14,338 nt of DNA. It comes from JAJPHT01 sp035687045. GTDB lineage: Archaea > Thermoplasmatota > SW-10-69-26 > JACQPN01 > JAJPHT01. The DNA is taken from assembly GCA_035687045.1 (NCBI GenBank), contig DASRYU010000124.1, positions 1 to 14,338 on the forward strand, in the 5' to 3' direction. Both the position numbers and the translations under genes were made by a program. The notes under the pieces are model-generated. The model was given only the letters and a program-made list of their open reading frames with translations. It was not told the DNA's origin and did no database searches. Positions 6,028-11,131 of this stretch are shown piece by piece; the first letter of the stretch is position 1, and each line of letters starts with the position of its first letter.

Positions 6028-7175
6028 CAGCGCCACGCTCCCTTGCCGCCGCGGGGGCCGCCAGGACCGCCGCCGCGCGGCTTGAACGGCGCCTTTCCGC
6101 CGCTTCCGCGCTCGAAGTTGCGCTTCTTCGCCTTCTGGCGCTGCTGCTGGTCCTTGAGCGACTCGGCGCGCTTCTCGAAGTCGGCGGCGAGCTTCGCGCC
6201 CAGCCCTTCCTGCTTCGTGAAGGCGTCCGCGCGGGCCGCGAGCGCGACCTTCGCCGCGAGCGAGCGCGCGAGGGCGCCGCGGTGGTAGCGGGGCGCGCGG
6301 TGGACCAGGGGGTGCTGCATGAGGAAACCGTGCTTGGGCGGGCGCTTGCCCTCCTTGATGTGGCGGAAGAGCGCCTTCTCGGCGCCCAGCGTCTGGATCG
6401 TGCCCGCGGGCATCGTCGCGAGGCGGCGCAGGCCGCCGGCCTGCTTGAGCATGCGCGCGGCGAGGACGGGCTGCAGGAGCGCGGCGACGTTGGGCGCGAC
6501 CTCGAGCATGACGCCGTCCACGTACTTCTCGAGCTCGGCGCGCGAGGAGTAGAGCTGCGAGGCGGTGCGGGCGAGCGCCTTCACGGCTGCCTGGTCCGCC
6601 TCGGTGAGGGGGCCGCCCATGCTCTCGTCGATGCGGTACTGGGGCGCGGCCTCCATGATGGCCTCGCGCGTGCCGTGCATCGACACGAGCGTCGCGACCT
6701 CCTCGTTGCGGTTCTGCGCGTCGACGAACTCGGGGAAGTGGAGGCCGTACCATTCGCGCAGGCGCTCGACGAGGACGTTGGCCTGCTCGTTGAGCTCGTC
6801 GATGGCGTCGACGGCCTGGACGACGTGCATGTCGCGCGCCGAGTAGGCCTGGCGGATGCCGAGGCGGCCCAGCTCGATGGCGGCGTCGTGGAGGACCTTC
6901 GGCGAGAACCCGTAATCGTGGGCGCGGTCCGCGAGGGTGGGTGCCGCGTCGACGTGGACGGCGCCGGGGAGGCGCTGCTGGCGGAGCTCGCGCACCTTGA
7001 GCTCGCCGTCCGCGCGCACCGCGAGCTGGCGCTCCTCCTCGAGCACGTCGCCGCGGTCGAGGCGGCGCAGGACCTGCGCGAGCTCGCGCGCGTCCTTGGG
7101 GAAGAGGCGGTCCGCCTTCACGTTCCCCTCGTCATCGAGAAGGAAGGTGCCGAACCACTCGGTGATCAGGAACAC
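6027..7175 (-). CDS. nop5: Nop5 (Nop56/58-like) C/D-box sRNP core protein
   Basis: This 382-residue scaffold protein bridges L7Ae-bound guide RNA and fibrillarin. The N-terminal fibrillarin-binding domain is followed by a coiled coil (about 115-220). The RNA-binding Nop domain comes next, with APNVAALLQPVLAARMLKQAGG (227-248), GTIQTLGAEKALFRH (258-272) and the signature GKRPPKHGFLMQHP (276-289). The Lys-rich C-terminus (about 333-353) runs into an unusual Gly/Arg/Pro tail ending PRGGGPGGPRGGKGAWR. I start it at GTG (7173-7175), giving (M)FLITEWFGTFLLDDEG, the expected first beta strand. An upstream ATG in frame at 7256 would add 27 residues of low-complexity sequence and would lie upstream of the TATA box at 7200-7205. 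It is the first gene of a six-gene unit. Confidence 0.96.
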   Translation of the reverse strand: MFLITEWFGTFLLDDEGNVKADRLFPKDARELAQVLRRLDRGDVLEEERQLAVRADGELKVRELRQQRLPGAVHVDAAPTLADRAHDYGFSPKVLHDAAIELGRLGIRQAYSARDMHVVQAVDAIDELNEQANVLVERLREWYGLHFPEFVDAQNRNEEVATLVSMHGTREAIMEAAPQYRIDESMGGPLTEADQAAVKALARTASQLYSSRAELEKYVDGVMLEVAPNVAALLQPVLAARMLKQAGGLRRLATMPAGTIQTLGAEKALFRHIKEGKRPPKHGFLMQHPLVHRAPRYHRGALARSLAAKVALAARADAFTKQEGLGAKLAADFEKRAESLKDQQQRQKAKKRNFERGSGGKAPFKPRGGGPGGPRGGKGAWR

Positions 7176-7199
7176 GGCTCGCGCACGCCCCACTTCACG

Positions 7200-7205
7200 T
7201 TTAAA
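7200..7205 (-). promoter_or_regulatory. TATA box of the nop5-flpA-glycan operon
   Basis: TTTAAA (inside GCCTTTAAACGTG read on the minus strand) is the strongest AT-rich hexamer in the region. It is centred about 28 bp upstream of the nop5 GTG at 7175. The spacing predicts a leaderless transcript beginning at the GTG, which also supports that start over the longer upstream ATG. Confidence 0.7.
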
Positions 7206-7290
7206 GGCTGCCGGTCGGTGGGCCACCCCTCCGGCGCGCCCGTCCGCCTCACCCAAGCGTTGATGAGAAGGGGCCCGCGTCCCCGCGCTC

Positions 7291-8379
7291 GTGCTCTACC
7301 GCCTCGCCCGCCCGCTCCTTTTCCGGGTCGACGCGGAGAAGATGCACGAATTCGCCATGCGGCGGCTCGAGTCGTGGGGGCGAAGCGAGCGCCTGACGAA
7401 GGTCCTGCGCAACCGCTACTTCCTGGAGGACACGCGCCTCTCGCAGGAGCTCTGGGGGCTGCGCTTCCCGAACCCCGTCGGCATCGCCGCCGGCTTCGAC
7501 AAGAACGCGCGCCTCGTGAACACGCTGCCCCATCTCGGCTTCGGCTTCGTCGAGATCGGCACCGTCACGAGCGAGCCGCAGAGCGGCAACCCGAAGCCGC
7601 GCATGTTCCGCCTGCCCCAGGACCAGGCGCTCATCAACCGCCTCGGGTTCAACAACGAAGGCGCCGACACGGTCGCGGCGCGCCTTGCCAAGTCGGGCCC
7701 ACACATGGTGCCCGTCGGCGTGAACATCGGCAAGGCGCGGCGCGTCCCCAACGCCGAGGCCACGGCGGACTACCTCAAGACGTTCGACCGGCTCTGGCCC
7801 TACGGCGACTACTTCGTCGTCAACGTGTCCAGCCCGAACACGCCGGGGCTTCGCGAGCTCCAGGCGCGCGAGAGCATCGAGGACATCGTCTCCTCGCTGC
7901 GCGCGCGCAACGCCGAGCTCGCCCGCCAGCAGGGCGCCCGGCCGCGACCGCTTCTCGTGAAGGTCGCGCCCGACATCCAGCCCAAGGCGCTCGAGGAGCT
8001 TGTCGAGGTGGCCAAGTCGCAGCGGCTCGACGGCATCATCGCGACGAACACGACGACGAGCCGCGTCGGGCTCAAGAGCAAGCGCGACGTCCAGCAGGAG
8101 GGCGGCCTCTCGGGCGCGCCCCTTCGCGAGCGGAGCACGAAGGTCATCCGCGACATCCACGCGCTCACCGAGGGGCGCCTCCCCATCATCGGCGTGGGCG
8201 GCGTGCTCACCGCCGACGACGCGTGGGAGAAGCTTCTCGCCGGCGCCAGCCTCGTGCAGCTCTACACCGGCTTCATCTACGGCGGCCCCGCCACCGCGAG
8301 CCGCATCAACGAGGGGCTCCTCGAGCTCATGGAGCAGAACGGCGTCGAGCACCTCGCCGACGTCGTGGGCACGGGTTGA
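7291..8379 (+). CDS. pyrD: Dihydroorotate dehydrogenase, class 2 (quinone type)
   Basis: This 362-residue FMN enzyme oxidises dihydroorotate to orotate in pyrimidine synthesis. The N-terminal segment LYRLARPLLFRVDAEKMHEFAMRRL (2-26) corresponds to the helical extension that marks class 2 enzymes and forms the quinone tunnel at the membrane. Core motifs include NPVGIAAGFDKNA (61-73), EIGTVTSEPQSGNPKPRMFRL (88-108), NRLGFNNEG (116-124) and NVSSPNTPGLREL (178-190) with the class 2 catalytic Ser (180/181). Further motifs are LLVKVAPD (221-228), IIATNTTTSR (249-258), GGLSGAPL (271-278) and IIGVGGV (299-305). The GTG at 7291 aligns exactly with the usual class 2 N-terminus. No convincing TATA box is visible about 27 bp upstream. 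Electrons would pass to membrane quinone. No other pyrimidine gene is adjacent. Confidence 0.95.
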   Translation: MLYRLARPLLFRVDAEKMHEFAMRRLESWGRSERLTKVLRNRYFLEDTRLSQELWGLRFPNPVGIAAGFDKNARLVNTLPHLGFGFVEIGTVTSEPQSGNPKPRMFRLPQDQALINRLGFNNEGADTVAARLAKSGPHMVPVGVNIGKARRVPNAEATADYLKTFDRLWPYGDYFVVNVSSPNTPGLRELQARESIEDIVSSLRARNAELARQQGARPRPLLVKVAPDIQPKALEELVEVAKSQRLDGIIATNTTTSRVGLKSKRDVQQEGGLSGAPLRERSTKVIRDIHALTEGRLPIIGVGGVLTADDAWEKLLAGASLVQLYTGFIYGGPATASRINEGLLELMEQNGVEHLADVVGTG

Positions 8380-8386
8380 GCCTGGG

Positions 8387-8434
8387 GCCGAGGCCGACGC
8401 CTACGCCGAGGCCGACGCCTACGCCGAGGCCGAG
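8387..8434 (+). repeat. 18-bp tandem repeat after pyrD
   Basis: Two perfect 18-bp copies (GCCGAGGCCGACGCCTAC, at 8387-8404 and 8405-8422) and a partial third (8423-8434) begin 8 bp after the pyrD stop. Each copy is itself three related hexamers, GCCGAG, GCCGAC and GCCTAC. The minus-strand sense of bases 62-90, just after the acyl-CoA dehydrogenase stop, carries the same GCCGAC/GCCGAG hexamers. Role unknown. Confidence 0.85.
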
Positions 8435-8493
8435 GAGCGCGGCTGGCTTAAGCAGGGGTGCCAAGGCGACGGGCGACGGGCCCGACCCCACGC

Positions 8494-8498
8494 TTTAT
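8494..8498 (+). promoter_or_regulatory. Candidate TATA box of the RAM-domain gene
   Basis: TTTAT (in CGCTTTATCC) lies about 34 bp upstream of the ATG at 8530, predicting a leader of only a few bases. CTTAAG at 8447-8452 is a second, more distant candidate that would give a leader of roughly 50 bases. Confidence 0.5.
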
Positions 8499-8529
8499 CC
8501 GCCACCACCGGATTGCACGCCCGAACGAC

Positions 8530-8763
8530 ATGGCCGTCGGGTTCGTCCTCATCAGCGCAGCCCCCTCGAAGGAACACGAGGTCTACAACGCGCTCCTGAA
8601 GGTCCCCGAGATCGTCGAGCTCCACCCCCTCTTCGGCGAGTACGACCTCATCGCGAAGATCGAAGGGAGCGACTTCGACACGCTCGGCCACATCATCGTC
8701 AACAAGATCCGCACCATCGAGGGCGTCATGGACACCAAGACGCTCACGGGCACGCGCTTCTGA
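8530..8763 (+). CDS. Stand-alone Lrp/AsnC ligand-binding (RAM) domain protein
   Basis: This 77-residue protein consists only of the alpha-beta RAM domain found at the C-terminus of Lrp/AsnC regulators. It opens with a MAVGFVLISAAPSKEHEVYNAL strand-helix. A core PEIVELHPLFGEYDLIAKIE follows, matching the family pattern of valine/leucine-rich strands around G-x-Y-D-L. It ends in VNKIRTIEGVMDTKTLTGTRF. There is no helix-turn-helix. In the family such single-domain proteins form ring-like dimers of dimers and can bind amino acids or associate with full-length regulators; which of these applies here is unknown. The ATG at 8530 leaves the domain with no extra residues, and an upstream GTG in frame at 8458 would add a basic, promoter-overlapping extension. 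A membrane protein gene starts one base after its stop. Confidence 0.9.
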   Translation: MAVGFVLISAAPSKEHEVYNALLKVPEIVELHPLFGEYDLIAKIEGSDFDTLGHIIVNKIRTIEGVMDTKTLTGTRF

Positions 8764-8764
8764 G

Positions 8765-9088
8765 GTGCCGCCCCTGGCGCTCCCCGACGCCGCCGCGGTC
8801 TTCGCGGGCATCCTGGTCCTGAGCTTCGGCCTGACCATCTTCTTCTGCGGCATGTTCACCACCTACTTCGGCGCAGGCCGCAGCCGCAAGATCGGCATCG
8901 GCCTCGTCCTCGTGGGCCTCCTCACGCTCTTCGCGTGGACAAGCATCACCTTCGGCATCACCATCCTCACGCCCCTCGACGCCTGGAACGCGCAGCAGAT
9001 GGGGCTCGGCGTCGCCGCCGTCGCCGCCGGCGCCCTGGGCGGGCTCGTCGCGCTGGGCATGTTCCTCGTCGCCATCATGCGCGCCTGA
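8765..9088 (+). CDS. Three-helix membrane protein of unknown function
   Basis: This 107-residue hydrophobic protein has three predicted membrane helices (about 11-34, 42-68 and 82-106). A basic loop GAGRSRK (36-42) follows the first helix, and an acidic/polar loop (about 69-80) precedes the third. By the positive-inside rule the basic loop should be cytoplasmic, putting the N-terminus outside. I do not recognise a family. The start is GTG (8765-8767), one base after the stop of the RAM-domain gene, so the two are almost certainly co-transcribed and translationally coupled. A link between amino-acid sensing and this membrane protein is possible but unproven. Confidence 0.75.
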   Translation: MPPLALPDAAAVFAGILVLSFGLTIFFCGMFTTYFGAGRSRKIGIGLVLVGLLTLFAWTSITFGITILTPLDAWNAQQMGLGVAAVAAGALGGLVALGMFLVAIMRA

Positions 9089-9174
9089 CGCCGCGTCCTT
9101 GACGCATCCCCCACGCCTCGCGCACCGGCCGTGCGGACGTACCACGCAGGCCATGAAGAGGCAGCGAGACACTG

Positions 9175-9324
9175 ATGGGCATGGAATGGAAGCACCGCGT
9201 GCGCCCCGCGCACGTCGATGGCCTCTGCCCCGTCTGCGCCGGCACCGGCATGATGCCGCGCAGCGCCCCCGAGCACGTGCGCGTGCCCTGCCAGGGCTGC
9301 GGGGCGAGCGGCGTGCTGGCCTGA
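9175..9324 (+). CDS. Micro-protein with two CxxCxGxG zinc motifs (DnaJ-type zinc knuckle)
   Basis: A 49-codon frame from ATG 9175 to TGA 9322-9324 encodes one compact metal-binding unit. CPVCAGTG (18-25) and CQGCGASG (39-46) together supply four cysteines (18, 21, 39, 42) for one Zn2+. The repeated CxxCxGxG pattern is that of the DnaJ cysteine-rich domain and many stand-alone archaeal and bacterial zinc-ribbon peptides. The basic N-terminus (MEWKHRVRPAH) could contact nucleic acid or protein. A second ATG two codons on (9181) is an equally possible start. Two complete, correctly spaced motifs in so short a frame are unlikely by chance. It lies 86 bp after the membrane protein gene, and a run of hairpins starts immediately after its stop. 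Function unknown. Confidence 0.75.
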   Translation: MGMEWKHRVRPAHVDGLCPVCAGTGMMPRSAPEHVRVPCQGCGASGVLA

Positions 9325-9344
9325 CCGGGCGGCTGGCCACCCGG
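9325..9344. repeat. 20-bp hairpin unit 1
   Basis: CCGGGCGG and CCACCCGG flank a 4-base CTGG loop (8-bp stem, one G:T position). It starts at the base after the zinc micro-protein stop and is the first of four related hairpins in the 183 bp between the convergent genes. Confidence 0.75.
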
Positions 9345-9358
9345 ACGCTCCGACCGCG

Positions 9359-9378
9359 CCGGGCGGTATACCGCCCGG
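9359..9378. repeat. 20-bp hairpin unit 2 (perfect palindrome)
   Basis: CCGGGCGGTATACCGCCCGG is a perfect 20-bp palindrome. It begins 34 bp after the start of unit 1, separated by a 14-bp spacer. The TATA centre makes it symmetric on both strands. It could be a protein-binding site or a hairpin. Confidence 0.8.
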
Positions 9379-9423
9379 AAAGCGAGAGCGCCGCGTCGGG
9401 CAGCGGACGGTTCATCCTTCTTC

Positions 9424-9437
9424 CGCCGCCGGCGGCG
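9424..9437. repeat. 14-bp GC palindrome
   Basis: CGCCGCCGGCGGCG is a perfect palindrome lying between hairpin units 2 and 3 but of a different sequence type. At this GC content such palindromes are less surprising, so I give it little weight. Confidence 0.4.
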
Positions 9438-9453
9438 CGGCGACGTCGTCCCG

Positions 9454-9473
9454 CCGGGCGGTCATCCACCCGG
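9454..9473. repeat. 20-bp hairpin unit 3
   Basis: CCGGGCGG, loop TCAT, CCACCCGG: the same arms as unit 1 with a different loop. It starts 95 bp after unit 2. Confidence 0.75.
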
Positions 9474-9487
9474 TGGCGCCGCGCGTC

Positions 9488-9507
9488 CCGGGCGGCGCAC
9501 CGCCCGC
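9488..9507. repeat. 20-bp hairpin unit 4
   Basis: CCGGGCGG, loop CGCA, CCGCCCGC (only the outermost pair is lost). It starts 34 bp after unit 3, again with a 14-bp spacer, repeating the unit 1-unit 2 spacing. It ends directly before the stop codon of the minus-strand cupredoxin gene, where it could act as a 3'-end hairpin. Confidence 0.75.
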
Positions 9508-9981
9508 TCAGCCGAGCGCGACGACGACGATCCGCCCCGTCATCGTCGGGTGGATGCCGCACTCGAAGGGGATGGACGCGTCCGTCGGCGTGCTCAGGAG
9601 CGGATCGACCGCGAGCGCGCAATCGCGCGCGGGGCCCCAGCTGCCGTCGGGCGCGCGAAGCGACGCGGTGACGCCGTGGCTGTCGTGGACGAAACGGACG
9701 CTCGCCGCCTGGCCGGGCGCGAAGTTGGGCGTCTCGAAGCAGACGGGCGCGACCGCGCGGAGGATGGCGAGGTCGTCCTGGCTGGAGCGCGCGTTGTGCG
9801 TGCCGCTCGCACCGGAGAATGTCAGGACCTCGCCGGTGAAGAGGCGGATGCAGCCGGGGGTCCAAGCGAAGTTGGATGCGCTCGTAGCGTTGCCTTCGCC
9901 GCAGGCGGCCGGGAGGATCGCCGCGCCGGTCGGGGCGAAGAGCACGATGAGAAGGGCGGAGGCGGCGAGGAGCGCGCGCAT
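9508..9981 (-). CDS. Secreted cupredoxin (plastocyanin/amicyanin-like blue copper protein)
   Basis: This 157-residue protein has a Sec-type signal peptide (MRALLAASALLIVLFAPTGA), so it works outside the membrane. The type 1 copper ligands appear in the usual order: His62 (SGASGTHNARS) near the middle, then FECGIHPTMTGRIVVV at the end with Cys141, His144 and Met147 in amicyanin spacing (C-x2-H-P-x-M). The region AWTPGCIRLFTGEVLTF (39-55) is the strand pair that leads to the first ligand. The distance between His62 and Cys141 (about 79 residues) is longer than in minimal cupredoxins, implying an inserted loop. Four further Cys (27, 44, 81, 121) could form disulfides; Cys27 is only a poor lipobox match. 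The likely role is one-electron transfer at the cell surface. It lies 49 bp behind the lipoprotein gene upstream on the same strand. Confidence 0.87.
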   Translation of the reverse strand: MRALLAASALLIVLFAPTGAAILPAACGEGNATSASNFAWTPGCIRLFTGEVLTFSGASGTHNARSSQDDLAILRAVAPVCFETPNFAPGQAASVRFVHDSHGVTASLRAPDGSWGPARDCALAVDPLLSTPTDASIPFECGIHPTMTGRIVVVALG

Positions 9982-10030
9982 GGCGACGCATCCGCTGGCG
10001 GGAGCTTGAGCGTGCGCAACCGGGCGGTTC

Positions 10031-11020
10031 TCAGGAGACCGTAGGCTCGTCCCACGTGATGACGAGGAAGGGCCGCTCGTTGTAGGTGGCGGTGGCCTCC
10101 AGGCTCACGCCGAAGACGCCGTCGCCCGAGACCCTTGCGCTGATCGGCCCCACGAAGTCCGCGCCAAGCGTCACGGCGGTGGTCGCGGTCGGCGGAGGCA
10201 CGGGACCGGCGACGACGTCGCCAAGCTCGAGCACGGCGAGCTGCACGCCCATCGCGTCGCTGAAGACGATGCTCACGCTGCGCCCCGCCGCGAGCGGAAG
10301 CTGCCCGTCGGGGCGGCCCGTCGCGTTGAGGACGAGCGCCGTGGCGCCCGTCTCGACCGCGAGCTCGCCCGACGCTACGCACTGCGGCGCCGCGCAGGAG
10401 AGGTTGAGGTACGACGTCGCCGGTGGGCGCGCGAAGGAGTCCCCCTGCGGGTGGCGGAGCGTGAGGAACGCCTGCAGGTCGCCCTCGACGCGGCGCGCGT
10501 CTCCCGGCGCGTTGGGGTCGTACGGCGTCACGCCGTCCGCCTTCGTGATCTTCCCGTCGATGCGGACGGTGTCGCGGCTGACCATGAGGTGCGCGGCCCA
10601 CGGCTCGCTCGTCACGGGGACGCCGCTGCGCGTGACGGTCGCGGTGCCCCACGCGGCCACGATGGCGTGGATGCGCGGGATGCTCGTGTCGGCGACGCCG
10701 GTGTCGCCGTGCTCGTCGAGGGCGTGCGCGACGCCGCCGTCCTGGAAGTCGCGCCCCTCGGCCTGCGCGAAGCGGTCGAAGTGGACGACCCACGGCTCGT
10801 CGTCGACAAGCATCGTGACGTGGATGACGCCCGTATTGGCGTCGTTGACGGTGTTGCCCGAGAGCTCGGCTTCGCGGCCCACGATGCCGAGGCCGTCGTA
10901 GGCCCAGCCCGCGGTCACGATGCCGCCGCTCGCCCGGAAGGAGCGCTCGTTGGGCGCGGCCTCGTCGCCGAAGCAGCCGGCGAGGAGCGCGAGCGCGAGG
11001 AGGAGCGGGAGCGTTCTCAT
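10031..11020 (-). CDS. Lipoprotein of unknown function
   Basis: This 329-residue protein starts with a lipoprotein signal peptide, MRTLPLLLALALLAGC (lipobox Cys16), predicting an outer-face lipid anchor. The rest looks like beta-rich extracellular sequence in two parts. The first (about 25-200) contains DDEPWVVHFDRF, EPWAAHLMVSRDTVRIDGK and a YDPNAPGDARR segment. The second (about 205-329) holds a Cys pair (SCAAPQCV), AAGRSVSIVFSDAMGVQLAVLELGD and a final PFLVITWDEPTVS strand. No catalytic motif or family is recognised. The ATG at 11018-11020 is supported by the signal peptide and a TATA-like box about 25 bp upstream. The secreted cupredoxin follows 49 bp later, so the two may share a transcript and location. 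A receptor or electron-transfer partner role would be guesswork. Confidence 0.75.
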   Translation of the reverse strand: MRTLPLLLALALLAGCFGDEAAPNERSFRASGGIVTAGWAYDGLGIVGREAELSGNTVNDANTGVIHVTMLVDDEPWVVHFDRFAQAEGRDFQDGGVAHALDEHGDTGVADTSIPRIHAIVAAWGTATVTRSGVPVTSEPWAAHLMVSRDTVRIDGKITKADGVTPYDPNAPGDARRVEGDLQAFLTLRHPQGDSFARPPATSYLNLSCAAPQCVASGELAVETGATALVLNATGRPDGQLPLAAGRSVSIVFSDAMGVQLAVLELGDVVAGPVPPPTATTAVTLGADFVGPISARVSGDGVFGVSLEATATYNERPFLVITWDEPTVS

Positions 11021-11040
11021 CGCGCGCGCAACGAGGGGGC

Positions 11041-11047
11041 GGATAAG
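11041..11047 (-). promoter_or_regulatory. TATA-like box of the lipoprotein gene
   Basis: On the minus strand the sequence reads CTTCTTATCC (11050-11041), with the TTATC core centred about 25 bp upstream of the ATG at 11020. It is the main AT-rich patch in the 111-bp divergent gap and fits a leaderless transcript. No comparable box faces the histidine kinase on the plus strand. Confidence 0.5.
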
Positions 11048-11131
11048 AAGCCTTGCGGGGAGAAGCGCACGAGGGCCGGTTGCCCGAGAGCGCAGGCACC
11101 ATGCCGTGGCAGCCCCACTCGACGGCTCGTC

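Noticed and set aside
4138..6288. 716-codon plus-strand open frame opposite the epimerase and fibrillarin
   Set aside because: Low-complexity, His/Val/Arg/Asp-rich antisense product. The opposite strand carries well-conserved epimerase and fibrillarin motifs.
7258..7268. Possible C box (TTGATGA) of a C/D sRNA just upstream of pyrD, tempting because nop5 and flpA are next door
   Set aside because: No D, D' or C' boxes at suitable distance follow; the next CTGA is about 130 bp away inside pyrD. A single match to a short motif is not enough.
8392..8450. Coding peptide from the post-pyrD repeat (EADAYA-type repeats in one frame)
   Set aside because: There is no start codon or ribosome signal specific to it, and the pattern follows trivially from the hexamer repeat.
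9325..9507. CRISPR array with palindromic repeats
   Set aside because: There are only four 20-bp units with 14, 75 and 14-bp gaps and variable palindrome centres. No cas genes are present. A hairpin family is the better description.
10451..11131. Open frame upstream of the histidine kinase start that would add 227 residues
   Set aside because: It runs antisense through the lipoprotein gene and its signal peptide. The ATG at 11132 is followed directly by a basic head and TM1.
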